The translations under genes and the position numbers were made by a program. From the NCBI RefSeq assembly GCF_014204915.1, contig NZ_JACHMH010000001.1, forward strand, positions 9,647,501 through 9,711,500: DNA of 64,000 bases, written 5' to 3'. Shown piece after piece: positions 1-8,460 of this stretch (the stretch's first letter is position 1; every line of letters starts with the position of its first letter). The notes under the pieces are model-generated. The model was not told where the DNA came from. It worked only from the letters and a program-made list of their open reading frames with translations, and made no database searches. The DNA is from Crossiella cryophila (GTDB lineage: Bacteria > Actinomycetota > Actinomycetes > Mycobacteriales > Pseudonocardiaceae).

Positions 1-6
1 CGTTCG

Positions 7-80
7 GGCCAACACGGCGTCCACTTCGGCCAACACACCGTCCCATTTCGGCCAACACACGGTACGAGATCGGCCAACAC
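7..80. repeat. 22-bp-pitch GGCCAACAC repeat array (half array)
   Basis: Copies of the core GGCCAACAC begin at 7, 28, 50 and 72, a spacing of 21-22 bp, joined by linkers that resemble each other (GT followed by C-rich or TACGA sequence). All four point the same way. The array stops just short of the stop codon of the minus-strand MocR gene. It belongs to the family seen again at 8229-8447, 17835-17864, 22195-22346, 33599-33711 and 38187-38362. By the polarity of those arrays, a plus-strand gene probably ends left of the window; this is inference. Confidence 0.85.
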
Positions 81-84
81 GCGG

Positions 85-1479
85 TCAGGGGGTGAGCAGG
101 TCGACCAGGGTGGGGAGGGCGGTGGTGAGCTGGGTGCGGGTGCAGTTGGTGTAGCCGACGGCCAGGCCGTGCCAGCGCGGGGTGGCCTGGTGGTGGCGGG
201 CCAGGCCGTCCACGGACAGGCCGCGGGCGCGGGCGGCGGCGATCACCGCGCGCTCGGTCTCCAGCGAGTCCAGCAGCACCACCACGTGCCCGCCGGCGGA
301 GTCGCCGAAGACCGGGGCCCCGGCCACGGAGAGTGCGGAGACCACGAGTTCGCGCCGCTCGGCCAGTTCCCGGCGCAGCCGGCGCAGGTGCCTGCCGAGA
401 TCGCCGTTGCGGGCCAGCTGCACCATGACCTGCTGTCCGGCCGCGGCCGGGCTGACCCCGCAGCGGTGCCGGTGGTCGAGCACGGCGCGGGCGACCTCGG
501 GCGGGGCCACCATCCAGCCGACGCCGAGGCTGGCGGAGAGGATCTTGCTGGTGGTGCCGAGGTGCACCACCACGTCCGGGGCCAGCGCGGCCAGCAGTGG
601 CAGCGGGGCCACGTCGTAGCGCAGTTCGCCGTCGTAGTCGTCCTCGATGACCAGCCAGCCCTCGGCCCTGGCCCGCCGGACCAGCTCGACCCGGCGCGCG
701 GCGGGCAGCCTGCCGCCGAGCGGGTACTGGTGCGCCGGGGAGCAGTAGACCGCGCGGATCCCGCTGGGCAGTGCGTCCACCACCAGGCCGTCGGCGTCGA
801 TCTCGGCCGGGATGACCCGCATGCCCGCGGCGCGCAGCGCGCCGACCGCGCGCTGGTAGCCGGGTTCCTCGATGGCCACCGTGTCGCCGGGCTGGAACAG
901 CGCGCCCGCCAGTTCGGTGACCGCGGCCGAGGTGCCAAGGGTGGCCAGCACCGCCTCGGCCGGGGTGGCGCCCGCGCCGACCACCAGGCCGCGGTGCCGG
1001 AGCAGGTGCTCGGCCACGATCTCCCGGTAGGCGGGCAGCCCCGCGCGTTCCGGGCGGGGCATGGCAGGCACGTCACCGGCGGCCCGCCAGGCCCGGCGCC
1101 AGGCCGCCCGGTCCACGCCACCGGCCAGGGATGCGCCCGGGATCAGGTCGATCAGGCCGGTGTCCTCGGACTCGGTGTGCTTGGCCGGTCCGGCGCTGGG
1201 GGTGACCGCGGGCGGGGTGGTGGTGACGTAGGTGCCGGAGCCGCGCCTGCCGCCGATCCAGCCCTCGGCGTGCAGCTGTTCGTAGGCGGCCGCGGTGACG
1301 GTCCGGCTGACCTGGAGCCGCCCGGCCAGCGCGCGGGTGGAGGGCAGCCGGTCGCCGTGCCGGAGCTGACCGCTGGCCGCGGCCCTGCGCAGCGCGTCGG
1401 CGAGCTGAACGGCCAGCGGGGTTCCGTTGCCGCGGTCGAGCAGGATGGGCAGTTCGGCGGGCAGCGCGGCGTCGAGCAC
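85..1479 (-). CDS. MocR/PdxR-type GntR regulator with aminotransferase domain
   Basis: A 464-aa transcription factor with an N-terminal GntR winged-helix domain (about residues 15-85: QLADALRRAA, LPSTRALAGRL, SRTVTAAAYEQL, GSGTYV). It is followed by a fold-type I aminotransferase domain that binds PLP, with the Schiff-base lysine expected in TTSKILSASLGVGW. MocR proteins use PLP or an aldimine as effector and usually control a divergent gene; here that is the pyridoxamine oxidase-like gene at 1553. I chose the GTG at 1479 because GAGAGG lies about 9 nt upstream. A longer frame exists to 1710 but would run through the divergent gene. Family assignment is firm; the regulated pathway (vitamin B6 is the common one) is inference. 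Confidence 0.9.
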   Translation of the reverse strand: MLDAALPAELPILLDRGNGTPLAVQLADALRRAAASGQLRHGDRLPSTRALAGRLQVSRTVTAAAYEQLHAEGWIGGRRGSGTYVTTTPPAVTPSAGPAKHTESEDTGLIDLIPGASLAGGVDRAAWRRAWRAAGDVPAMPRPERAGLPAYREIVAEHLLRHRGLVVGAGATPAEAVLATLGTSAAVTELAGALFQPGDTVAIEEPGYQRAVGALRAAGMRVIPAEIDADGLVVDALPSGIRAVYCSPAHQYPLGGRLPAARRVELVRRARAEGWLVIEDDYDGELRYDVAPLPLLAALAPDVVVHLGTTSKILSASLGVGWMVAPPEVARAVLDHRHRCGVSPAAAGQQVMVQLARNGDLGRHLRRLRRELAERRELVVSALSVAGAPVFGDSAGGHVVVLLDSLETERAVIAAARARGLSVDGLARHHQATPRWHGLAVGYTNCTRTQLTTALPTLVDLLTP

Positions 1480-1508
1480 GGTGAGTGGCCTCTCAGGTTC
1501 ACCTGGTA

Positions 1509-1547
1509 TTGGCACTGTGGGAATGCCAGTTGCCACTCGAATACTAG
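1509..1547. promoter_or_regulatory. Divergent MocR / oxidase promoter region
   Basis: The 73-bp gap between two divergent genes contains the inverted repeat TGGCA-9nt-TGCCA (1510-1528) and two related half-sites, TTGGCA and TTGCCA. It also has a -10-like TACTAG (1542-1547) six bases before the GTG at 1553, which would give a leaderless transcript. There is no good -35 at the right distance, as expected of an activator-dependent promoter. Sites are seen; function is inferred from MocR family behaviour. Confidence 0.4.
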
Positions 1548-1552
1548 GTGCC

Positions 1553-2218
1553 GTGACCACTGACGCGCTGTCCCCGACCGGCCGCAGCACGATCCGCCGC
1601 GGCAAGGACCGAGCCCGCACCGACCGCGCCGAACTGCACGCGCTGCTGGACAGCGCGATGCTGTGCCACCTCGGCGTGGTGCTCGACGGCGTGCCGCTGG
1701 TGCTGCCCACCGGCTACGGCCGCGACGGGAACACGCTCTACCTGCACGGATCCTCCGGCGCGGCCAGTCTGCGGGCGGCGGCAGGCACCGAGGTGTGTGT
1801 GAGCGTGACCGAGCTGGACGGCATCGTCTACGCCCGCTCGGTGTTCCACTTCTCGGTCAACTACCGCAGCGCGGTGATCCACGGCCGGGCCGTCCCGGTG
1901 GTCGGCGACGAAGCCCGGCTGCACGGCCTGCGCACGCTGACCGAGCACCTCGCCCCCGGTTCCTGGGACCATGCCCGCCGGCCCGACAAGCGGGAACTGG
2001 CCGCGACCAGGGTGCTCGCGCTGGATCTGACCGAGGCCGCGGTGAAGATCCGCACCGGTCCGCCCAGCGACGACGAGGCCGACCTGGGCACGCCCGGCGT
2101 GTGGGCCGGGGTGCTGCCGCTGCGCCGGACCTGGGGCGAGCCGGAGCCCTGCCCGCTGCTGCCGGCCGACGCCGAAGCGCCGGCGCACGTTCAGTCGCGG
2201 ACCGGGCCGACCGCGTAG
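1553..2218 (+). CDS. Pyridoxamine 5'-phosphate oxidase-like flavin-binding protein
   Basis: A 221-aa protein of the split-barrel FMN-binding type (NimA/Pyridox_ox_2-like) rather than true PdxH. Recognisable segments are RGKDRARTDRAELHALLDSA, CHLGVVLDG, PTGYGRDGNTLYLHGS and VCVSVTELDG. Members bind FMN, F420 or haem and reduce small substrates; the actual substrate is unknown. It is divergent from the MocR regulator, the usual arrangement for a MocR target. GTG at 1553 is the likely start because it follows a -10-like TACTAG directly; an in-frame ATG at 1523 lies inside the inverted-repeat region. The 3' end overlaps the convergent cysteine dioxygenase gene by 28 bp. Confidence 0.8.
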   Translation: MTTDALSPTGRSTIRRGKDRARTDRAELHALLDSAMLCHLGVVLDGVPLVLPTGYGRDGNTLYLHGSSGAASLRAAAGTEVCVSVTELDGIVYARSVFHFSVNYRSAVIHGRAVPVVGDEARLHGLRTLTEHLAPGSWDHARRPDKRELAATRVLALDLTEAAVKIRTGPPSDDEADLGTPGVWAGVLPLRRTWGEPEPCPLLPADAEAPAHVQSRTGPTA

Positions 2219-2670
2219 TCCATCCGGTAGCGCGGCATGTCCCGGCGCTCGCCGTCGAAGACGTGGATGCTCACCGCGGGGTCCGGGCCCTCGTTGATCA
2301 CCTGGTGCACGTAGTGCGGGCCGAACACCCTGGTCTGACCGGCGGTGAGGGCGTGCACCAGTTCGACCGGGCGGCCGTTCTCGCCGAGCCGGGCGACCCG
2401 CTCGGCCAGCACGCCGGAGACCACGGCGAAGGCGCCGGTCGCGCCGCCGTGGTCGTGCAGTTCGGTGCGCTGGCCGGGCAGCCAGCTCATCAGCCAGATC
2501 TCGTGGTCGGGGGTGCGCTCCAGCAGCGCGGTGTAGCGCTCGGCCGGGTCGTAGCGCAGCAGGTGCCCCCAGCGGGAGCGGTCCGCGGCCACGTTCATGG
2601 CGATGCGGGCGGGGTGGGCGGCGGCCCTGGTGGCGTCAACGGCGATGGTGTTGGGCGGAACGGCGAACAT
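2191..2670 (-). CDS. Cysteine dioxygenase family cupin protein
   Basis: A 159-aa cupin whose iron ligands are visible in HDHGG (cupin motif 1) and in the downstream His of GPHYVHQVINE (motif 2). This fits bacterial type I cysteine dioxygenase, which oxidises cysteine with O2 to cysteine sulfinate in the cytosol. The length matches compact actinobacterial members (about 150-200 aa). ATG at 2670 is preceded by AAGGA at a spacing of about 8. The frame is open a further 49 codons upstream, but that stretch is Arg/Ser/Cys-rich and looks non-coding. A LysR gene lies 220 bp upstream on the same strand. Substrate could be another thiol such as mercaptopropionate. Confidence 0.82.
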   Translation of the reverse strand: MFAVPPNTIAVDATRAAAHPARIAMNVAADRSRWGHLLRYDPAERYTALLERTPDHEIWLMSWLPGQRTELHDHGGATGAFAVVSGVLAERVARLGENGRPVELVHALTAGQTRVFGPHYVHQVINEGPDPAVSIHVFDGERRDMPRYRMDYAVGPVRD

Positions 2671-2889
2671 GACGAGGGTCCTTCGAGCTGAGGGTGGTCG
2701 GCGCGCGGCGGACAGCCGGGAGCAACGCCGAAAATGCACTGCGGCGGGGTGTTTCAGCAGGAAGGACAACAGAGCGCGCTGGCAACTCGCAGGAGGCCGA
2801 CAGGACCCCTCTGGCACGAGGATGCGCGACTGGACACGCAGAGAATGGAAGCAGCCTGCTCGGAGGCGGTCAAGTCGACCGGCAGAATC

Positions 2890-3798
2890 TCACAGCGTGG
2901 GCCAGCTCTTCGCTCGTTCGAGCAGGTGCGCGTGCGCCCTGGCCACCACCGGATCGGCCAGCCCGCCCACCCTGGTGGCCAGGAACCCGGTGTTCAGCGG
3001 CGGCACCTCCAGTTCGTGCAGCAGTTCCACCGACCCGGCGGCGAGCGCGGGCTCGGCCACATAGCGGGGCAGCACGGACACGCCCATCCCGGCGATCACC
3101 GCGGTCAGCACCGCGCGCAGGTCCGGCACCACCACGGCCAGCTCGTTCGACGGCCTGCGCCCGAACGCGGTGCGCCAGTAGCGGCGGATGATCGGCAGGT
3201 CCTCGGCGTAGGCCACCAGCGGCAGGTGCGCCAGCGCGCGCACCGGGTCGGTGGCCAGCAGCTCGGCCCGCACGGTGCGGGCGAAGGCGGGCGCGCCCAG
3301 CAGCAGGAACTCCTCGTCCAGGAACGGGGTGGCGGCCACCCCGCGCTGGGTCGGCCGGATCGCCGAGACCACCAGGTCGAGGCGCTCCTCGACCAGTGCG
3401 GTGAGCAGGTCCTCGGCCAGTCCGAACTGCACCCGCAGCCGCAGCCCGCAGGCGGTGAGCGGGGTCAGCGCGGGCAGCACCCGGAGCGTGGTCAGCTCGG
3501 CCGGTCCGCCCAGCCGGAGCTGACCCTGGCGGACCAGGCACTGCTCGTCCTCGGGGTCGAAGGCACTGCGCAGCTTGTCCACGTGCGAGGCGACCTGGGC
3601 GGCCAGGGTGTCCGCCCGCGGGGTGGGCCGCACGCCCTGGTTGGTGCGGGTGAACAGCTCCTCGCCGAGCTGACGCTCCAGCCGGGCCAGCTGGCCGCTG
3701 ACCGCGGGCTGGGACAGCCCACGCCGGGCCGCGGCCGCGGTGAGCGAGCCGGTGCGGTGGATCTCCAGGAAGGTGGCGAGCAGGTCCAGCTCGGGCAC
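2890..3798 (-). CDS. LysR-family transcriptional regulator
   Basis: 302 aa. The N-terminal HTH (residues 1-60) reads LLATFLEIHRTGSLTAAAAR, then LSQPAVSGQLARLE, and is followed by a periplasmic-binding-protein-like effector domain. It is divergent from the DJ-1/PfpI gene at 3906, separated by 107 bp. That intergenic stretch holds the AT-rich, roughly symmetrical CATAACTTAGGTGATG (3846-3861), a reasonable LysR box. Control of the PfpI-like gene and of itself is therefore likely. ATG start with GAGGAG upstream. Effector unknown. Confidence 0.88.
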   Translation of the reverse strand: MPELDLLATFLEIHRTGSLTAAAARRGLSQPAVSGQLARLERQLGEELFTRTNQGVRPTPRADTLAAQVASHVDKLRSAFDPEDEQCLVRQGQLRLGGPAELTTLRVLPALTPLTACGLRLRVQFGLAEDLLTALVEERLDLVVSAIRPTQRGVAATPFLDEEFLLLGAPAFARTVRAELLATDPVRALAHLPLVAYAEDLPIIRRYWRTAFGRRPSNELAVVVPDLRAVLTAVIAGMGVSVLPRYVAEPALAAGSVELLHELEVPPLNTGFLATRVGGLADPVVARAHAHLLERAKSWPTL

Positions 3799-3905
3799 GG
3801 CTCCTCCTCGTCATCAGCGGACCCTGGAACTATTCCACGGCCGCCATAACTTAGGTGATGGCGACGATGTGCGTGACCAGCCCGGACGGGCCTAGCTTTG
3901 CGGCC

Positions 3906-4565
3906 ATGACGAAGAAGATCCTGCTGGTGCTCAGCGGCGCCGACTCGCTCACCCTGGCCGACGGCTCGGCCCACCCCACCGGCTACTGGGTCGAGGAGGC
4001 CGCCGCCTCGCACCGTACCTTCCGCGCGGCGGGCATCGAGGTGGACATCGCCACCCCCGGCGGCGTCACCCCGACCGCGGACCCGGGCAGCAAGGCGGAC
4101 CAGGACGAGCTGGTCGCCTACCTGGACAGCCTCGGCGAGGAACTGACCAAGCCGCTGGACCTGGCCACGGTGTCCCTGGCCGGCTACGACGCGATCTACC
4201 TGCCCGGCGGCCACGGCCCGATGACCGACCTGGCCACCGACAAGCACCTGGCCGCGTTGCTGACCGAGGCACTGGCCCAGGACAAGGTGATCGGCGCGCT
4301 CTGCCACGGCCTGGCCGGACTGCTCAGCGCGGGCAACGCCTTCGCCGGGCGGCGGCTGACCGTGTTCACCGACGCCGAGGAACGCCAGGCCCTCGGCGAG
4401 AACACCCCGTGGTGGGTGGAGTCCGAGCTGCGCGAGCGCGGCGCGGTGATCGAGGCGGGCGAGCCGTGGAGCAACACCGTTGTGGTGGACGGGAAACTGG
4501 TCACCGGACAGAACCCGCAGTCCACTGTGGACACCGCTGCGGCCGTCGTGGCCAAGCTGGTCTGA
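3906..4565 (+). CDS. DJ-1/PfpI (type 1 glutamine amidotransferase-like) protein
   Basis: A 219-aa flavodoxin-like alpha/beta protein. The nucleophile elbow is IGALCHGLAGL (Cys), with upstream YLPGGHGPM supplying the usual glutamate-region loop. Related proteins (Hsp31, YhbO, DJ-1 superfamily) act as glyoxalases, deglycases or chaperones. The N-terminal GYWVEEAAASHRTF closely resembles the Hsp31-like branch. It stands alone, divergent from LysR, and is followed 19 bp later by the convergent cystathionine lyase gene. ATG at 3906 is used; the frame is open to 3855 but without an RBS. A -10-like TAGCTT lies near 3893. Stress response is inferred from the family. Confidence 0.85.
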   Translation: MTKKILLVLSGADSLTLADGSAHPTGYWVEEAAASHRTFRAAGIEVDIATPGGVTPTADPGSKADQDELVAYLDSLGEELTKPLDLATVSLAGYDAIYLPGGHGPMTDLATDKHLAALLTEALAQDKVIGALCHGLAGLLSAGNAFAGRRLTVFTDAEERQALGENTPWWVESELRERGAVIEAGEPWSNTVVVDGKLVTGQNPQSTVDTAAAVVAKLV

Positions 4566-4584
4566 TTGTCCACAGTGGACCGTC

Positions 4585-5712
4585 TCAGCGGACCGCGGTC
4601 TCCAGCGCCACCACGATGTCGGTGACCAGATCCGCGGTGTCCTCACACCCCGCGGACAGCCGCACGAACCCCTCGGGCACGGCGTCGCCCCACTGGGCGC
4701 GCCGGTCCGCGGTGGTGTGCAGGCCGCCGAAGCTGGTGGTGGCCGAGACCAGTTCGCTGGCGTCGATGAACCGGGCCACGGTCTCCTTGTCCGGCAGGGT
4801 GAACCGAAGAACCCCGCCGAACCGGGTCATCTGCCGCTTGGCGATCTCGTGCGCGGGATCGCCGGGCAGGCCCGGCCAGCGCAGGTCGGTGATGGCCGGG
4901 TGCGCGCGCAACGCGGTGGCCAGCGCCTCGGCGTTCTGCGCCTGCCGGGCCAGCCGGAGGTCCAGGGTGCCCAGTCCGCGGTGCGCCAGCCAGGTCTCGA
5001 ACGGACCGGGGATGGCCCCACTGAGCTTGCGGCCCTTGGCGAGCCGGGCGTACAGCTCGGGATCGTTGGTGGAGACGTGGCCCAGCAACAGATCGCTGTG
5101 CCCGGACAGCGCCTTGGTGTCGCTGGCCACCACCACGTCCGCGCCCAGGTCCAGCGGGCGCTGGCCGAGCGGGGTGGCGGTGGTGTTGTCCACGGCCACG
5201 ATCGCGCCCCGCTCGTGCGCGGCATCGCTGAGCGCGATCAGGTCGCAGACGTCCAGCAGCGGGTTGGACGGGGTTTCCACCAGCACCAGCCGCACCCCGT
5301 CGAACACCTCGGGGGTCCACGGGCCGGGGGTGGCGATCTCCCGCATCCGCACGCCGAACTGCCCCAGCTCCTCGCGCACGAGCTGCCGGGTGGCGTAGTA
5401 GCCGTCCGCGGGCACGATCACCGTGTCGCCGGAACGCAGGGTGGCGCGCAGCAGTCCGGCGATGGCGGCCATGCCGGAGGGGTAGACCAGGGCGCGGCCG
5501 CCGTCGAGCGCGCCGATGGCCTCCTCCAGGACCTCCCAGGTCGGGTTCTCCGCGCGGCCGTAGGTGTTGCCGAGCGCGGCCGGCGCGGCCGGGCCGTCCT
5601 GCAGGTGGTAGACCGAGGCGAACACCGGCCCGGACACCAACGGCTGACCCAGCACGGGTTTGACGCTCCCGGCGTGCACGCAGCGGGTGCCGTCGCCCCA
5701 CTCCTCGTTCAC
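4585..5712 (-). CDS. Trans-sulfuration PLP enzyme (cystathionine gamma-lyase-like)
   Basis: A 375-aa Cys/Met metabolism PLP-dependent enzyme. Seen are [46 protein letters not shown] and the PLP lysine K200 in SDTKALSGH. These enzymes cleave cystathionine or related thioethers; the local sequence does not decide between lyase and synthase. The GTG start shares GTGA with the gpsA stop, so the two are translationally coupled. I know this plsC-gpsA-lyase order from other actinomycetes. The original ATG-like upstream extension (to 5784) lies inside gpsA and is not used. Confidence 0.85.
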   Translation of the reverse strand: MNEEWGDGTRCVHAGSVKPVLGQPLVSGPVFASVYHLQDGPAAPAALGNTYGRAENPTWEVLEEAIGALDGGRALVYPSGMAAIAGLLRATLRSGDTVIVPADGYYATRQLVREELGQFGVRMREIATPGPWTPEVFDGVRLVLVETPSNPLLDVCDLIALSDAAHERGAIVAVDNTTATPLGQRPLDLGADVVVASDTKALSGHSDLLLGHVSTNDPELYARLAKGRKLSGAIPGPFETWLAHRGLGTLDLRLARQAQNAEALATALRAHPAITDLRWPGLPGDPAHEIAKRQMTRFGGVLRFTLPDKETVARFIDASELVSATTSFGGLHTTADRRAQWGDAVPEGFVRLSAGCEDTADLVTDIVVALETAVR

Positions 5713-6716
5713 TGGCGTTCGTCCTTCTGCGCCCGCCCCAGCAACTCGGCCGCCATCTTCAACGGTTCCAGGCCCTGGTGGCACACCCGGTACACGCCGT
5801 CGGTGATCGGCATGTCCACGCCGTGCCTGGCGGCCAGCTCGCGGATGGACGAGCAGGACTTCACGCCCTCGGCGACCTGCCCGTTGGTGGCCTCCTGGGC
5901 CTGCACCAGGGTCTCCCCGCGGCCAAGGCGGTCGCCGAAGGAGCGGTTGCGGGACAACGGCGAGGCACAGGTGGCGACCAGGTCACCGAGTCCGGCCAGA
6001 CCGGAGAAGGTGAGCGGGTCCGCGCCAAGGGCCACGCCCAGCCGGGCGGTCTCGGCCAGGCCGCGGGTGATCAGCGCGGCCATCGTGTTGTCGCCGTAGC
6101 CGAGTCCGCCTGCCATGCCGCAGGCCAGCGCGATCACGTTCTTGCAGGCGCCACCCAGCTCGCAGCCCACCACGTCGGTGTTGGTGTAGGAGCGGAAGTA
6201 GTTGGTGAAGCAGGCGCGCTGGAAGGCCACCGCGCGCTCGGCGTCCGGGCAGGCCACCACGCTGGCGGTGGGCTGCTCGGCGGCGATCTCGCGGGCCAGG
6301 TTCGGTCCGGAGACCACCGCGACCTGTCCGGCCGGGACGCCGGCGACCTCGGCCACCACCTCGCTCATCCGCTTGAGCGTGCCCAGTTCCACGCCCTTGG
6401 CCAGGCTCACCAGGGTCGCGCCGGCGGGCAGCGCGGGCCGCCAGCCTGCCAGGTTCTCCCGCAGGGTCTGGCTGGGCACGGCCAGCACCACCGCCTGCGC
6501 GCCGTCCAGCGCGGCCAGCGGGTCCACTGTGGAGCGCAGGGTGGCGGGCAGCGGGATGCCCGGCAGGTAGTCGGGGTTCTCACCGCGGTCGGTGATGGCC
6601 GCGGCCACCTCGGGGCGGCGGGCCCACAGCACCACGTCGCGGCCGGCGTCGGCGAGCACCTTGGCGAAGGTGGTGCCCCAGGACCCGGCGCCCAGCACCG
6701 CGATCCGCTGCGGCAT
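5709..6716 (-). CDS. gpsA: Glycerol-3-phosphate dehydrogenase [NAD(P)+]
   Basis: 335 aa. It makes sn-glycerol 3-phosphate from dihydroxyacetone phosphate for phospholipid synthesis, in the cytosol. The N-terminal Rossmann motif is [10 protein letters not shown]. The GpsA signature regions [31 protein letters not shown] and [17 protein letters not shown] are intact. ATG 6716 overlaps the plsC stop by one base (TGATG); GTG at 6719 is an alternative. It forms one operon with plsC upstream and the lyase downstream. Orthologue of Rv2982c by sequence and order. The ddl gene that follows gpsA in mycobacteria is not here. Confidence 0.96.
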   Translation of the reverse strand: MPQRIAVLGAGSWGTTFAKVLADAGRDVVLWARRPEVAAAITDRGENPDYLPGIPLPATLRSTVDPLAALDGAQAVVLAVPSQTLRENLAGWRPALPAGATLVSLAKGVELGTLKRMSEVVAEVAGVPAGQVAVVSGPNLAREIAAEQPTASVVACPDAERAVAFQRACFTNYFRSYTNTDVVGCELGGACKNVIALACGMAGGLGYGDNTMAALITRGLAETARLGVALGADPLTFSGLAGLGDLVATCASPLSRNRSFGDRLGRGETLVQAQEATNGQVAEGVKSCSSIRELAARHGVDMPITDGVYRVCHQGLEPLKMAAELLGRAQKDERQ

Positions 6717-7495
6717 CACTGCTCGCCGTCCTTCTGGGTCGCGTTCTTGTCGGCGGCCTCGCCCGGCTCGGCGTCCTTCTTCTTGCGCACGGTGTAGAAC
6801 TCGGTCGGCGCGGTCTCCTGGCGCACCTCGGCCAGCAGCGTGCGCACCTCGCCCATCAGGTGATCGGTGACCTCGCGCAGCAGGTCGGCGTCCACCTCAC
6901 GGCCCTGGAACCGGGACAGGTCCAGCGGCGGCCCGGCCTTGATGGTGACGTTCTTGCGGGGGAACAGGCTCAGCTTCTTCTTGTACTTGTCGAAGACCAG
7001 GTGGGTGTTCCAGTGCACCATCGGCACGCAGATCGCCTCGCCGTTGACACAGTGGTCCACCGCCAGCCGCCCGACGCCGACGTGCGAGTGCATCGGCCAG
7101 ACCTCGGGGTCCCTGGTGATGGTGCCCTCGGGGTAGATCACCACGACCTTGCCGTCGCCGAGGGCCTCCAGGCCGGACTGCAGGCTGCGCCGGGCGTCCA
7201 CCGAGCCGCGGTGCACCGGGATCTGGCCGGAGCCCTTGAGGATCTGGCCGAGCACCGGGATCTTCCACAGGCTGGCCTTGGCCAGGAACCGGGGCACCCG
7301 GCGGGCGCTGCGCACGAACACCGCGCTGTAGACCGGGTCCAGGTAGGAGATGTGGTTGGCGACCACCAGTACCGGCCGGTCGAACGGGATGTGCTCGAGT
7401 CCGACGAACTTCCGCCTGGCCAGGATCCTGGTCATCGGGAAGAAGATCGCCGCGGCCAGCCCGACCCAGAAGCCGCCCTTCTCCTTCTTGGCCAC
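6716..7495 (-). CDS. plsC: 1-acyl-sn-glycerol-3-phosphate acyltransferase
   Basis: A 259-aa membrane-associated acyltransferase that converts lysophosphatidate to phosphatidate. The catalytic NHxxxxD motif is NHISYLD, and the substrate-binding motif is YPEGTITRD. An N-terminal hydrophobic stretch ([12 protein letters not shown]) anchors it. The C-terminal roughly 40 residues are charged and Lys/Asp-rich ([20 protein letters not shown]), probably disordered. First gene of the operon with gpsA, supplying the next lipid step after GpsA. ATG start with GGAGACAAC upstream. Confidence 0.93.
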   Translation of the reverse strand: MAKKEKGGFWVGLAAAIFFPMTRILARRKFVGLEHIPFDRPVLVVANHISYLDPVYSAVFVRSARRVPRFLAKASLWKIPVLGQILKGSGQIPVHRGSVDARRSLQSGLEALGDGKVVVIYPEGTITRDPEVWPMHSHVGVGRLAVDHCVNGEAICVPMVHWNTHLVFDKYKKKLSLFPRKNVTIKAGPPLDLSRFQGREVDADLLREVTDHLMGEVRTLLAEVRQETAPTEFYTVRKKKDAEPGEAADKNATQKDGEQ

Positions 7496-7584
7496 CCTGT
7501 TGTCTCCTTCGTCTCACCGGTGCGTGTTGCCGCCGTGAGTCTTCCCCGCGAGGGTGGTGAAGGTCCAGTTGGGAGGATGTCAGG

Positions 7585-8217
7585 GTGTCCAACCGTGTCG
7601 ATCTCGTGGTCCCGGTGAAGGTTCTGCTCCGGGCCAAGTCCAGGCTGCTCGGCGCCGCTGACGGCGGCGCGGGCGACCGGACCGCGCATGAACGCCTGGC
7701 CCTGGCCCTGGTGACCGACACCATGACCGCCGCGCGGGCGGCCCGTGGCGTGCGCAGGCTGCTGGCCATCACCTCGGACCCGCACGTGGCCGAGGTGCTC
7801 ACCGGCCTGGGCGTGGAGACGGTGCCGGATGTGGCAGGCGGCCTGAACGCGGCCCTGGCCTACGGCGCTGAGCTGCTCCGCCAGGACCACCCGGACTGCC
7901 GGATCGGCGCCTTGCAGGCCGACCTGCCCGCCCTGCGCCCCGAGGAGCTGGACGCGGCCCTGGCCGCCGCCCCGGAACGGGCCTTCTGCCCGGACCGCCA
8001 GGGCACCGGCACCACCCTGCTGCTGGCCGGCCACGGCCCACTGGACCCACGCTTCGGCCCCGGCTCGGCAACGGCCCACGCGGCCTCCGGCGCGACGGAG
8101 CTGCTGGGCCCCTGGCCCTCCCTGCGCTGCGACGTGGACACCGCCGAGGACCTGCTCGCCGCCGCCACCATCGGCCTCGGCGAACACACCGCCCGCCTAC
8201 TCACCCCAGCCGCCTAA
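7585..8217 (+). CDS. fbiD: Phosphoenolpyruvate/2-phospho-lactate guanylyltransferase (F420 synthesis)
   Basis: A 210-aa CofC/FbiD protein that activates PEP (or 2-phospho-L-lactate) with GTP for coenzyme F420 synthesis. Features are the nucleotidyltransferase start VDLVVPVKVLLRAKSRL, LQADLPALRPEEL and the C-terminal CDVDTAEDL. Orthologue of Rv2983 and in the same place between gpsA and ppk1. It indicates that the organism makes F420. GTG start at 7585 after AGGATG. Downstream lies the convergent repeat array 8229-8447. Confidence 0.9.
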   Translation: MSNRVDLVVPVKVLLRAKSRLLGAADGGAGDRTAHERLALALVTDTMTAARAARGVRRLLAITSDPHVAEVLTGLGVETVPDVAGGLNAALAYGAELLRQDHPDCRIGALQADLPALRPEELDAALAAAPERAFCPDRQGTGTTLLLAGHGPLDPRFGPGSATAHAASGATELLGPWPSLRCDVDTAEDLLAAATIGLGEHTARLLTPAA

Positions 8218-8228
8218 CCCCCCACAAC

Positions 8229-8447
8229 CCCCAACACACCGTCCCCCAACGGCCAGCACACCGTCCCAGAACGGCCAACACACCGTACGACAACGGCCAA
8301 CACTGCGTACAAGAACGGCCAACACGCCGGAAGGGTGGGAACGCCTCCGGCGTGTTGGCCCGAATGGACGGTGTGTTGGCCGTTCTTGTACGGCGTGTTG
8401 GCCGTTCTTGTACGTCAGGTTGGCTGTTGTTGTACGTCGGGTTGGTT
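8229..8447. repeat. Convergent 22-bp-pitch repeat array (5 + 5 units)
   Basis: The left arm has cores GGCCAACAC (outer copies degenerate) beginning at 8229, 8251, 8273, 8295 and 8317, exactly 22 bp apart. The right arm has inverted cores GTGTTGGCC at 8352, 8373, 8395, 8417 and 8439 (21, 22, 22, 22). The arms are reverse complements around an 18-26 bp centre with an inner GCCGGA/TCCGGC stem. Linkers between cores mostly contain CGTACGANAA or CGTACAAGAA. The array fills the gap between two converging genes, fbiD and the LVIVD gene. Each arm reads GGCCAACAC in the sense direction of its adjoining gene. The outermost copies are the most decayed. Confidence 0.95.
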
Positions 8448-8460
8448 GGGGTGGGACGGG

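Noticed and set aside
2671-2817. N-terminal extension or Cys-containing leader peptide of cysteine dioxygenase
   Set aside because: Composition is non-coding, and an RBS (AAGGA) supports the ATG at 2670. No terminator follows to make an attenuator.
4480-6099. Long plus-strand ORFs across the lyase and gpsA
   Set aside because: His/Gln/Arg-rich shadow translation opposite well-identified genes.
8229-8447. CRISPR array
   Set aside because: The repeated core is 9 bp with 12-13 bp similar linkers, arms are inverted, and no cas genes occur. There are no unique spacers.
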